Assembly (NCBI RefSeq): GCF_001908375.1
Contig: NZ_CP017244.1
Span: 248,001 to 312,000, forward strand
Reading direction: 5' to 3'
DNA: 64,000 nucleotides
DNA from: Rhizobium etli 8C-3
GTDB taxonomy: Bacteria > Pseudomonadota > Alphaproteobacteria > Rhizobiales > Rhizobiaceae
Position numbers and translations under genes: made by a program. The notes beneath the pieces are model-generated. The model was given only the letters and a program-made list of their open reading frames with translations. It was not told the origin of the DNA and made no database searches. Shown one piece after another: positions 9,035 to 17,411 of the stretch; positions within the stretch are counted from its first letter, which is position 1, and each line of letters starts with the position of its first letter.

Positions 9035-10426
9035 ATGCATTCCATGGACAGAACACACCTGATCGAAGCCGCCGCCCACTATGTCGACGGTGGAGGGCTG
9101 ATCGCGGATCTTGCCTCGCTTGTGGCGCGCCGCTCTGTCAGCCAGTCGGAAGGGCGGCTGGAGGATCTCTATGCCTATCTGCAGGAGGATATGCAGCCAC
9201 TGCTGTTTGCCATGGGATTTGCCGTCGAGATTTTCGAGAATCCTCGCGAGGGCGGCGCTCCCCTGCTGATCGCCAGCCGCATCGAGGACGAAAGCCTGCC
9301 GACCGTCCTAATCTATGGCCATGGCGATGTCTGCAACGGGGAGGCCCATCGTTGGCGGGAGGGCCTTGAGCCCTTCACCTTGACCAGAGAAGGCGACAAG
9401 CTCTATGGCCGGGGCACGGCCGACAACAAGATCCAGCATCTGATCAACATCAAGGCGCTGGAATTGCTGATCCGTGAAACTGGCCGGCTCGGTTTCAATG
9501 CCAGGATCATTCTCGAAATGGCAGAGGAAACGGGCTCCTTCGGGCTGCGCGAATTCTTCACGGCCAACCGGGAGCGGCTGGCGGCCGATGTGCTGATCGC
9601 GTCAGACGGCCCGCGTCTGGCGGTCGACACGCCGACCATGTTCATGGGGTCGCGGGGCGGCATGTCCATCAATCTCATGGTCAATCTGCGTGACGGCGAT
9701 CACCATTCCGGCAATTTCGGCGGATTGCTGGCCGATCCCGCCATCATCCTGGCCCAGGCGATCGCGACGATTACCGACGCCCGTGGCCAGATCCTCGTTC
9801 CTGAATGGCGGCCGACCAGCCTGACGCCGGATATCCGCGCCACGCTGCGTGATCTGCCGCCGCGCCGTCACGATGCCGAATGGGGCGAGAGCGATCTGAC
9901 GCCAAGCGAGCGAGTCTTCGGCTGGAACTCCTTTGCCGTTCTCGCCATGTCATCCGGCAATATCAATGCGCCGCAAAACGCCATCTCGGGTTCGGCGCGG
10001 GCCGCCTGCCAGTTGCGCTTCGTCGTCGGCACCGACATGGACGACATCATCCCCGCCTTGCGACGCCATCTCGATGCTCATGGTTTTTCCATGGTCGAGG
10101 TTCGGCCCGCGCGCGGCGAGGCCTTCCGGGCCACTCGCTTCTCGCCGGATCATCCCTGGGTGCGCTTCGTCGAAAACTCGCTCACGCGGTCGGCGGGAAA
10201 ACGGCCGCATGTGCTGCCCAATCTGGCCGGCTCTCTTCCCAACGATGCCTTTACCGACATCCTCGGGCTACCGACGATCTGGATCCCGCACTCCCATGCC
10301 GAATGCGGCCAGCATGGGCCCAACGAGCATGCGCTGGCGCCGATTGCCCGCGAAGGCATGCAGCTGATGACGGCGCTGTTCCTCGATATCGCCGAGAATG
10401 CTAAAAGCCTCAAACAAACTGCCTGA
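9035..10426 (+). CDS. M20-family zinc metallopeptidase (dipeptidase-like)
   Basis: A 463-residue cytoplasmic hydrolase. The two-zinc M20 centre is visible: YGHGDVC (H96, D98), GRGTADNK (D130, bridging Asp) and EMAEETGS (E164 catalytic base, E165 ligand), with a lid domain in between and the later ligand in IPHSHAECGQHGPNEH. It starts directly after the ATPase stop. GAGG sits 4 bases before ATG 9035, and ATG 9044 is the alternative. As the fifth gene of the ABC operon it likely cleaves the imported peptide-like substrate. Confidence 0.88.
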   Translation: MHSMDRTHLIEAAAHYVDGGGLIADLASLVARRSVSQSEGRLEDLYAYLQEDMQPLLFAMGFAVEIFENPREGGAPLLIASRIEDESLPTVLIYGHGDVCNGEAHRWREGLEPFTLTREGDKLYGRGTADNKIQHLINIKALELLIRETGRLGFNARIILEMAEETGSFGLREFFTANRERLAADVLIASDGPRLAVDTPTMFMGSRGGMSINLMVNLRDGDHHSGNFGGLLADPAIILAQAIATITDARGQILVPEWRPTSLTPDIRATLRDLPPRRHDAEWGESDLTPSERVFGWNSFAVLAMSSGNINAPQNAISGSARAACQLRFVVGTDMDDIIPALRRHLDAHGFSMVEVRPARGEAFRATRFSPDHPWVRFVENSLTRSAGKRPHVLPNLAGSLPNDAFTDILGLPTIWIPHSHAECGQHGPNEHALAPIAREGMQLMTALFLDIAENAKSLKQTA

Positions 10427-10429
10427 TCG

Positions 10430-10779
10430 ATGGATTTTGTTCTGCTTTTCATCTTTCTGGCGGCGACGGGCGCCGTGTGGGGCCTGATCGCCGGCCTGCT
10501 CGGTATCGGCGGCGGTGTCGTCCTGGCGCCGGCCCTCTATTACGTCTTCGAGTTCCTCGGCTATGAGAGCGACCGTCCGATGCAGGTCTGTGTTGCAACA
10601 TCCGGCGGCACCATCATGTTCAGTTCAGCATGCTCAGAACTGATGAATCATCGGCGCGGTGCAGTCGACGGGTCCAGGAGCCTGGCCAGCCCGTTACTCG
10701 TCCAGCGGTTTTCGCGTTGTTCATCTCACTGATGGCCCTCAACATGCTGATCAAGGGCCTCGGCGCGCTTTCGACGTAA
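10430..10779 (+). pseudogene. Broken TauE/SafE (TSUP) membrane exporter, internal deletion plus frameshift
   Basis: The first ~80 residues match the start of a TSUP permease: hydrophobic helix, then GLIAGLLGIGGGVVLAPALYYV, CVATSGGTIMFSS and NHRRGAVD. The reading frame then runs into unrelated residues and stops at 10732. In another frame, from about 10711 to the stop at 10779, the bases encode FALFISLMALNMLIKGLGAL, the usual C-terminal helix of the same family. An intact copy is around 260 residues, so most of the middle is lost. It begins 4 bases after the M20 gene, so it was once part of this operon. Confidence 0.8.
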
Positions 10780-10792
10780 AAAAGGAATGACC

Positions 10793-12289
10793 ATGAGCAA
10801 GACCCATCCCGCCGATCTCGATGCGATGGACGCCCGCCGGCTGATCGGGCAACGCCGCCTGTCGCCGGTCGAATTGGCCGAGGCCTGTATCGAGCGCGTC
10901 ACGCAGATCAATCCCGCAGTCAATGCCTTGGTGGCGCAGGATTTCGACCGGGTTCTCGCCGAGGCGCGCCAGGCCGAACAGAGCGTGATGCGCCATGAGG
11001 CGCTCGGTCCGCTGCATGGCCTGCCTTTCGGCGTCAAGGACATGATCGATGTCCAAGGCCTGCCGACCACCTTCGGCTCGGAAATATTTCGCAACAATAT
11101 CGCGGTCAAGGACGATTCCATCGTTGCCGCCATGCGCTTGGCCGGCGGCATTCCTCTCGGCAAGACCAACAATCCCGAGTGGAGCGCCGGCGGCAATACC
11201 CGCAACGCCGTCTACGGCGTCACGGCCAATCCTCACGATACGACGAAAAGTGCGGCCGGTTCGTCGGGGGGGTCGGCAGCCCTTTTGGCGGCCCGTATGT
11301 CACCTTTGGCAACGGGTTCGGATACCGGAGGCAGCCTGCGCAACCCCGCAGCCTTTTGCGGTGTCGTCGGGTTCCGACCATCGCCCGGTGTCGTTCCTGG
11401 CGATACGCGCGCCATGGCCCTGATGCATCTGTCGACCAGCGGACCGATGGCGCGCAGCGTCGCCGATGTGGCCCTGATGCTGTCGGTCATGGCGCGACCC
11501 GATCGGCTGGACCCCTATACGGTGGTAATCGACGGGCAGACGCCGTGGCGGCTCGATCGTTTCGGCCGGGGTCGGCGTCCGGATCTGGCCGCCCTGCGGA
11601 TCGCCGTCACCGAAGATTTCGGCTTTGCGCCGACCTCCAGGGTGATCCGCAGCGCTTTTGGCCGGGTGGTGGCACAGTTGTCCGCCCATCTTGGCAGGGT
11701 CGAGGAGACCCATCCCGATTGCACCGATGCCGATCGCATCTTTTCCGTCCTTCGTGGCGTGATGTTTCTCGGTGTGCACCACACGCTGTTGCAGGCCCAT
11801 CCCGACAAGATCGGCCCGAATGTCCGCGCCAATGTCGAGGAGGGGCTAAGCTATGGTCCGCTCGATATTGCCGATGCGCTGGCGAAACAGGGCCGGTTCT
11901 ATCGCGACTGGCAGCGGTTTTTCGAAGAACATGACTATGTGCTTTGCCCGGCCGTGACCATCAGCCCGCGCGACTGGCACGAACTTTATCCGACAGAGAT
12001 CGACGGTCAGCCGACGAAGAACTACTATCACTGGCTGGCCATGGCCTATGCCTCAACGCTGGCCGGCCATCCATCTGTCACTATCCCCGTTGGGCGAGAC
12101 ACGCTCGGCATGCCCTTCGGGCTGCAGATCGTTGGCCGCCGGCATGATGACGCCGGCGTTCTGCAGGTGGCAGCCGTAATCGAGGAAATCTTTGCGGGCG
12201 AGCCTGTTTTTGGGGTCCCGACTGTCAACGTGGAGAGGCTGAAGACGGCTCCAAGACTGGCCGACAGCGAAGGCTTCATGGGTTTCTGA
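10793..12289 (+). CDS. Amidase-signature-family amidase
   Basis: A 498-residue hydrolase of the amidase-signature fold. The Ser-cisSer-Lys triad is present: K82 in GVKDMID, the cis-Ser in GSSGGS (near 157) and the nucleophile S181 in GSDTGGSLR. ATG 10793 is chosen over ATG 10787 because AAAGGA lies 6 bases before 10793 but touches 10787. It is the last gene of the dipeptide-type ABC operon and probably deamidates the imported compound or a peptidase product. The precise amide is unknown. Confidence 0.88.
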   Translation: MSKTHPADLDAMDARRLIGQRRLSPVELAEACIERVTQINPAVNALVAQDFDRVLAEARQAEQSVMRHEALGPLHGLPFGVKDMIDVQGLPTTFGSEIFRNNIAVKDDSIVAAMRLAGGIPLGKTNNPEWSAGGNTRNAVYGVTANPHDTTKSAAGSSGGSAALLAARMSPLATGSDTGGSLRNPAAFCGVVGFRPSPGVVPGDTRAMALMHLSTSGPMARSVADVALMLSVMARPDRLDPYTVVIDGQTPWRLDRFGRGRRPDLAALRIAVTEDFGFAPTSRVIRSAFGRVVAQLSAHLGRVEETHPDCTDADRIFSVLRGVMFLGVHHTLLQAHPDKIGPNVRANVEEGLSYGPLDIADALAKQGRFYRDWQRFFEEHDYVLCPAVTISPRDWHELYPTEIDGQPTKNYYHWLAMAYASTLAGHPSVTIPVGRDTLGMPFGLQIVGRRHDDAGVLQVAAVIEEIFAGEPVFGVPTVNVERLKTAPRLADSEGFMGF

Positions 12290-12450
12290 ATTTGTGTGAA
12301 GCGTGGTCTACGCCGTTCTTCGGCTTGGGGCCCCGGGGGCGCGTCGATCGACGTGAAGGGGCGTCCCTCTACGAGGCGGCGTCCGGCCCGATGACCCCGC
12401 TCGTAGAAAGACTCGCAATCAGCGTCAGCTTAAATTCAAAGCCGTCCCGT

Positions 12451-12657
12451 GTGAAGGTAAGTGAGCATCGTGCGCGTCTGCGGGCATAGGGCTTGCGCCC
12501 AATCCAGATCTGGGTGCCGGATGTCCGCGCACCATCATTCAAAACGGAAGCGCATCGGCAGTCGCTTGCCGCGGCGACGAGTGATCATGCGCTGAGCGAT
12601 CAGGCGTTCATCGACGCGGTGTCCGACATCGCTTTCGAAGATGGCGACGGCGCATGA
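12451..12657 (+). pseudogene. MazE-like (DUF3018-type) antitoxin with premature amber stop
   Basis: One frame encodes a typical antitoxin of this group: RVKVSEHRARLRA, then a TAG at 12487-12489 where relatives have CAG (Gln), then GLRPIQIWVPDVRAPSF, EAHRQSLAAA and a C-terminal acidic tail FEDGDGA. A single C-to-T change explains the stop. The original start is uncertain; GTG at 12451 is in frame. Its stop overlaps the toxin start as ATGA. Confidence 0.8.
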
Positions 12658-12812
12658 GGCGTGGCGACATCTGGAGCGTCTCTGGCGGTAAGGGCTATGC
12701 GGGCAAGCCTCGCCCTGTCGTCGTCGTGCACGACGAGGCATTTGACGCCACGGATTCCATCATCATCTGCGCCTTCACCACGGATGAGACCGACGCGCCC
12801 CATTTTCGGTCA
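12654..12812 (+). pseudogene. MazF/PemK-like toxin, truncated
   Basis: The N-terminal half is a clear MazF-type endoribonuclease: MRRGDIW, KPRPVVVVHDEAFDATDS and ICAFTTDETDAPHF. Family members continue with a PNERNGL-like segment and a DKI motif to about 110 residues. Here the sequence after DAPHFR (about 12812) is unrelated and only happens to stay open to 12977, so the toxin is probably inactive. It overlaps the antitoxin stop by 4 bases, as in intact modules. Confidence 0.75.
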
Positions 12813-13286
12813 CGTTTGAGGAGATGGCTTGCGCTTGGGCGAGCGCGCTTGCGAACGGTAGTCCCGAGGCAAACGGTGTCGCCGGTGTTCTCGTGCCCAG
12901 TTTTGCGCCCGGTGCGGATTGCTCAGACCAGAACCTTGTCCTCTGGAAATGGGGCCAGAATTTGCCGCATAGGGTAGCTGTATTCGATCCGAGCGGGCGG
13001 TTGCCGAAAAGACCAATTGTCCTGGCGTTGAACCGCTCGACGAGCGCAACTGCGAAGGCATCAAGGTCGTTGCGCCGATCAAGTGGCCCTCAACTCGATG
13101 GACTGATGAGCGTCTTCTGGGAAACGGAGAGTCTCAGGAGCGCCGAGGGATGTCGCAAGCATGCCTGGCGAAATGCGAGCACCTCGTCGAGCATGCCGAG
13201 GTGCAGTGAGACCGGAACTGTCGCTGTTGTCAGAATGGAACCAGAACGTTATTGACTTGATGCTCACCCTGACTGAAGGATCGCAA
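12813..13286 (+). other. Unassigned DNA between the decayed toxin and the iron transporter
   Basis: No convincing gene. Short open frames exist on both strands, but none has a good ribosome site plus a recognisable family. The abrupt end of the toxin homology suggests a deletion or insertion junction here. Confidence 0.5.
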
Positions 13287-14351
13287 ATGCATGGATCGCT
13301 CGAGGAGATCAGTGGAACGCTTGTGCTTGCGCATGTCAGCCGACGATATGGCGAAACGCAGGCGCTTGACGACGTTTCGTTTTCACTCGCGCCTGGCGAA
13401 ATCGTCTGCCTCGTCGGCCAGTCCGGTTGCGGCAAGTCCTCGCTGCTGCGCATCATCGCCGGGGTGGACAAGGCAGACAGCGGTGAAATTCTGCTCAACG
13501 GTGCGGAGATCGCCGGAGCAAACAGCTTCGTCGAGCCCGAGGACCGCAATATCGGCTTCATGTTCCAGGACTATGCCCTGTTTCCGCATTTGACGGTCGA
13601 GGAGAATGTGACGTTCGGACTGAAAAAGCTGCCACGGCACGAGGCACGTGCCCGGGCAGTCGAAGTTATAACTCGCATCGGCATCTCGGCACTTTCCGGC
13701 CGCCATCCGCACACGTTGTCGGGTGGCGAACAGCAGCGCGTGGCCCTTGCGCGTGCCCTTGCCCCGAAACCGGTGATCCTCCTTATGGACGAGCCTTTCT
13801 CAAATCTTGACCGCGGCTTGCGGGAGCGGGTGCGCGAGGAGACCATTGGGACCTTGAGGGCCCTGGGGACCGCGGCGATCCTCGTCACGCACGACCCCGA
13901 GGAGGCGCTTTCGGTGGGCGACCGGGTCGTGTTGATGAAGGAAGGCCGCATCGTGCAGATCGGGACCGGCTACAATATCTACGATCACCCTACGTCGCTC
14001 TACGCCGCCGAATTCCTCTGCCCCTGCAACAGGATAACAGGGACATACCGCAATGGCCGGATCGAAACGGCGCTGGGAGCCTTTCCCGCCCGGCTCGATT
14101 CGCGGGAGGGCGCTAAGGCATTTGCCTGTATTCGTCCTCAGGCCCTCTTCGTCTCGTCAGGAGGCGAAGGAGTCGCCGGCCTTGTCACGAGTTGTTCCTT
14201 CCTCGGCGAGATCGAGCAACTGTCGATCCGCGTCGAAGGAATTCCTGACCTCCTGCGTTTGCGCACAACAGGCCGCGTCGATGTGCGGCCGGGCGAGTGG
14301 ATATCATTGAGCGTCGATCCGAAAGGCGTCTTGGTCTTTGCCGCGGAGTGA
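13287..14351 (+). CDS. Ferric-iron-type ABC transporter ATPase (FbpC/AfuC-like)
   Basis: A 354-residue cytoplasmic ATPase. Walker A GQSGCGKSS, Q-loop FMFQDYALFPHLTV, signature LSGGEQQR, Walker B LLMDEPFSNLD and the H-loop in LVTHDPEEAL are intact. After about residue 240 a TOBE-like regulatory domain follows (FACIRPQALF). The open frame begins at 13161, but ATG 13287 has AAGGA at 6-base spacing and gives the family N-terminus. With the next two genes it forms a complete iron(III) importer. This order, with the ATPase gene first, differs from fbpABC. Confidence 0.88.
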   Translation: MHGSLEEISGTLVLAHVSRRYGETQALDDVSFSLAPGEIVCLVGQSGCGKSSLLRIIAGVDKADSGEILLNGAEIAGANSFVEPEDRNIGFMFQDYALFPHLTVEENVTFGLKKLPRHEARARAVEVITRIGISALSGRHPHTLSGGEQQRVALARALAPKPVILLMDEPFSNLDRGLRERVREETIGTLRALGTAAILVTHDPEEALSVGDRVVLMKEGRIVQIGTGYNIYDHPTSLYAAEFLCPCNRITGTYRNGRIETALGAFPARLDSREGAKAFACIRPQALFVSSGGEGVAGLVTSCSFLGEIEQLSIRVEGIPDLLRLRTTGRVDVRPGEWISLSVDPKGVLVFAAE

Positions 14352-14379
14352 CCCAAAGGATTGCCTTCAACAAAAAACT

Positions 14380-14394
14380 TGATTATCTCCATCA
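14380..14394 (+). promoter_or_regulatory. TGA-N9-TCA site, candidate RirA iron-responsive box
   Basis: TGATTATCTCCATCA fits the TGA-N9-TCA iron-responsive operator pattern described for rhizobial RirA regulons. It lies in the gap between the ATPase and binding-protein genes, about 70 bases before the latter's start. A short pattern can occur by chance, so location is the main support. Confidence 0.45.
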
Positions 14395-14466
14395 TATATG
14401 TTCGAGCAATTTGCTGGCTGTCACCAATCTCCGGCCAGACAGAACAACTCGATGGAGGACCGCATC

Positions 14467-15492
14467 TTGAAAACCATTTCCGCATTGCGCCTTGCCCTGC
14501 TGGGCAGCGTGTTCGCTCTCGCCAACGGCGCCGGTGCCATGGCGGCCGAACTGAACATCTATACGACGCGCGAACCCGGACTGATCCAACCACTGCTTGA
14601 CGCCTTCACCGCCTCGAGCGGTGTCAAGGTCAATACGGTCTTCCTGAAGGACGGTCTTGCCGAGCGCGTGGCCTCGGAAGGGGAAAGCTCTGTTGCGGAC
14701 ATCCTCATGACGGTCGATGTTGGCAATCTCGCCGACCTGGCCGAAAAGGGCCTGACGCAGCCGGTCAAGTCGGATGCACTGAAAGCCGCCGTGCCGGAAA
14801 ACCTGCGTGACCCGGCCGACAATTGGTTTGCTCTCTCGATGCGCGCCCGCGTGCTCTACGCCGCCAAGGGCATCGATCTCGCCAGCTTCAACTACGAGAA
14901 CTTGGCTGATCCAAAATGGAAGGGCAAGATCTGCATCCGCTCCGGCCAGCACCCCTACAACACGGCTCTCTTCGCCGATTACATCGCGCATCATGGTGCC
15001 GAGGCGACGGAAGCGTGGCTTGCTGCCGTCAAAGGCAATCTCGCACGCAAGGCGGGCGGCGGCGACCGCGATGTGGCAAAGGACATCCTCGGCGGGATTT
15101 GCGACATTGGCATTGCCAATTCCTACTACGTCGGCCTGATGCGCTCCGGCAAGGGAGGCGAGGAACAGGTCGCCTGGGGCAACGCGATCAAAGTCATCCT
15201 GCCGACCTTCGAGGACGGCGGCACGCAGGTCAACATTAGTGGCGCGGCCATCGCAAAGCATGCGCCGAACAAGGATGAGGCCGTGAAGCTCTTGGAATAC
15301 CTTGTTTCGGACGGGGCCCAGAAGCTCTATGCGGAGGCGAACTATGAGTATCCGGTCAAGGCCGGCGCAGCAATCGATCCAATCATCGCCTCGTTTGGTG
15401 AACTCAAGGTCGATCCCGTGCAGATGACGGAAATCGTCAAGCATCGAAAGCAGGCAAGCGAGCTGGCCGAGAAGGTCGGCTTCGACAACTGA
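14467..15492 (+). CDS. Ferric-iron-binding periplasmic protein (FbpA-like)
   Basis: A 341-residue periplasmic binding protein that should deliver Fe3+ to the permease. TTG at 14467 is taken as start: GGAGGA lies 7 bases upstream, and translation from there gives a classic signal peptide (basic KTISALRL, hydrophobic stretch, cleavage after AMA before AELNIYTT). Longer in-frame ATGs at 14398 and 14452 would precede the signal peptide with an unusual extension. Family features are LNIYTTREPGL, the RSGQHPYN segment, and the tandem tyrosines in NSYYVGLM that bind iron. Its stop overlaps the permease start by one base. Confidence 0.9.
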   Translation: MKTISALRLALLGSVFALANGAGAMAAELNIYTTREPGLIQPLLDAFTASSGVKVNTVFLKDGLAERVASEGESSVADILMTVDVGNLADLAEKGLTQPVKSDALKAAVPENLRDPADNWFALSMRARVLYAAKGIDLASFNYENLADPKWKGKICIRSGQHPYNTALFADYIAHHGAEATEAWLAAVKGNLARKAGGGDRDVAKDILGGICDIGIANSYYVGLMRSGKGGEEQVAWGNAIKVILPTFEDGGTQVNISGAAIAKHAPNKDEAVKLLEYLVSDGAQKLYAEANYEYPVKAGAAIDPIIASFGELKVDPVQMTEIVKHRKQASELAEKVGFDN

Positions 15493-17210
15493 TGGACGAC
15501 CAGGCCCGGCGGCGCCGCGCCCGGTGGCTGCCGATGCCGCACGTCGATCTTCGTTCTTCCTCCAAGCTGAAGGCTGCCCGGTACAGATCCGGGCGGCCAT
15601 GGCTGCTTGCATCCGCCTTTATCGCTGCGCTGGTCGCCACTCCAGTTCTTGCACTTGTCTGGCAGGCGCTTGAAGGATCGAGCGGGCTCTGGCCGCATCT
15701 TCTCGCCTATGTCCTGCCGCAAGCATTGATGCAGACAGGCATGCTGCTGGTCGGCGTTGGGGTCCTGGTGACCCTTCTTGGCACCTCGACGGCCTGGCTC
15801 GTCACGGCCTATGATTTCCACGGCCGCAGGCTGCTCGAATGGGCGTTGCTTCTCCCGCTGGCGGTGCCGACCTATATTGTCGCCTACGCCTATCTCGATC
15901 TTCTCCATCCGATCGGTTGGATTCAGGGTGCGATCAGAGCGGCCTTCGGATATGCGAGCCCCCGTGACTTCCGTTTGCCCGATATCCGCTCGATGGCCGG
16001 CTGCATCGTGTTGCTGGGCTTCGTGCTTTATCCTTACGTCTACCTTACGACACGGGCTATGTTTCTCACTCAGGCGGCCAACCTGGTCGAAGTGTCGCGC
16101 ACGCTCGGAAGCGGAAAGGGCCGTGTCTTTTGGCGGGTCGCATTGCCGTTGGCGCGGCCCGCGATCGCCGTCGGTGTCAGCCTGGCATTGATGGAGGCAC
16201 TCAATGACATCGGAGCCTCTGAATTTCTCGGCGTAAAGACGCTGACTGTTTCGATTTACACGACCTGGGTGACGCGGTCAGACCTGCCGGGTGCGGCGCA
16301 GATTGCACTTGCGATGCTGACATTGGTGGTCGCGCTCGTCACAATGGAGCGTTGGGCACGCCGTCGCCAGCGCTACTGGTCGAGCGCGCAAAGATCCCGG
16401 AGCTTCACGCCGCATCGTCTCGGCACCGCTACCGGCCTGACGGCATTTGCGCTCGGTCTCCTGCCGGTCTTCATCGGGTTCGTTGCCCCGGCGAGCTATC
16501 TTGTCGTTGAGGCGTGGAAACGCTTCCGTTTCGCCGGGCTGTCGTCCCGGCTGTTCTCGGAAACGCTCAACACAGTGATCCTGTCGGCCACAGCAACCCT
16601 CGCCATCCTGCTCTTCGGCGTGGTCATCGCCTACGCGGCGCGCTCGCTTCCCGGTCGCATCACGGCGGCGTTGCAGCGAATTTCCACGGTCGGCTATGCG
16701 ATGCCCGGGACGGTATTGGCGATCGGTATATTGGTGCCCGTTGCGGCGCTCGACCGGATGATCGATCGAATTGCGCTCGAATGGCTGGGTGCGTCAACCG
16801 GTCTGCTGTTGATCGGCTCCGGGGCCGCGCTCGGCTATGCCTATGTCGCGCGCTTCCTGGCAATTGCTGTCGGTTCGGTCGAGGCTGGCTTCAGCCGAAT
16901 TCCGCGCTCGTTCGATCACGCCGCGCGCAGCCTCGGCCAGAACGTGACTGGGATATTCCAGCATATTCATCTGCCGCTTTCGAAACCGACGCTCGTGGCC
17001 GCAGGCTTGCTTGTGTTTGTCGACTGCATGAAGGAACTGCCGGCCACACTCCTCTTGAGGCCGCTCAATTTCGAGACATTGGCGACGCATCTCTATGGGG
17101 AGGCGGCGCGAGGAACCTATGAGGAAGCATCGGTCGCCGCACTTGCCATCGTTCTTGTCGGCGTCTTGCCGGTTATCGTTCTTGCCCGGATCGGGCGGTG
17201 GAAATCCTGA
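15492..17210 (+). CDS. Ferric-iron-type ABC transporter permease (FbpB-like, two fused membrane domains)
   Basis: A 572-residue inner-membrane protein with two homologous permease halves of about six helices each. Each half carries an EAA-type loop, for example EVSRTLGSGKGRVFWRVALPLARPAI in the first and DHAARSLGQNVTGIFQHIHLPLSKPTL in the second. The start overlaps the stop of the binding-protein gene (TGATG). Its last ~410 bases are overlapped antisense by an open frame on the minus strand that starts at 17402. Confidence 0.92.
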   Translation: MDDQARRRRARWLPMPHVDLRSSSKLKAARYRSGRPWLLASAFIAALVATPVLALVWQALEGSSGLWPHLLAYVLPQALMQTGMLLVGVGVLVTLLGTSTAWLVTAYDFHGRRLLEWALLLPLAVPTYIVAYAYLDLLHPIGWIQGAIRAAFGYASPRDFRLPDIRSMAGCIVLLGFVLYPYVYLTTRAMFLTQAANLVEVSRTLGSGKGRVFWRVALPLARPAIAVGVSLALMEALNDIGASEFLGVKTLTVSIYTTWVTRSDLPGAAQIALAMLTLVVALVTMERWARRRQRYWSSAQRSRSFTPHRLGTATGLTAFALGLLPVFIGFVAPASYLVVEAWKRFRFAGLSSRLFSETLNTVILSATATLAILLFGVVIAYAARSLPGRITAALQRISTVGYAMPGTVLAIGILVPVAALDRMIDRIALEWLGASTGLLLIGSGAALGYAYVARFLAIAVGSVEAGFSRIPRSFDHAARSLGQNVTGIFQHIHLPLSKPTLVAAGLLVFVDCMKELPATLLLRPLNFETLATHLYGEAARGTYEEASVAALAIVLVGVLPVIVLARIGRWKS

Positions 17211-17402
17211 AAGGGGAGCAGTGAAGCCAAGCGGTTGTTGTAAGCCCGATTTGACGACGCCGTGCCCGATGATATGCACTTCGCGATGCCGGCAGATCGG
17301 AGCGACCTTCGGGAACATTCGAAACTGTCTAACGTGTGTTTCCTCTCCCAATACGCCTGAAATCACTTGTCGCAGTTTGCCACACTGGTCGCACCTCGCC
17401 AT
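16794..17402 (-). CDS. Small Cys/His-rich ORF coupled to the SDR gene; 3' extent doubtful
   Basis: ATG at 17402 lies 9 bases after the stop of the SDR gene with GAGGAG just upstream, the hallmark of a coupled operon gene. The first ~64 residues, outside the permease gene, contain CDQC (C4, C7) and CRHREVHIIGH (C37, H39, H43, H47), which could be a zinc site. After that the frame runs antisense into the iron permease gene for another 138 codons with shadow-like composition. I infer that the natural stop was lost or that only the first part matters. No family recognised. Confidence 0.35.
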   Translation of the reverse strand: MARCDQCGKLRQVISGVLGEETHVRQFRMFPKVAPICRHREVHIIGHGVVKSGLQQPLGFTAPLSGFPPPDPGKNDNRQDADKNDGKCGDRCFLIGSSRRLPIEMRRQCLEIERPQEECGRQFLHAVDKHKQACGHERRFRKRQMNMLEYPSHVLAEAARGVIERARNSAEASLDRTDSNCQEARDIGIAERGPGADQQQTG

Positions 17403-17411
17403 ATCTCCTCA

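Noticed and set aside
12298..12360. G/C-rich stretch after the amidase as a terminator
   Set aside because: It contains GGGGCCCC-type symmetry but no proper stem-loop with a T-run.
12824..13255. 143-codon plus-strand frame after the toxin remnant
   Set aside because: No ribosome site, no family features, and it overlaps the leader of the iron ATPase gene.
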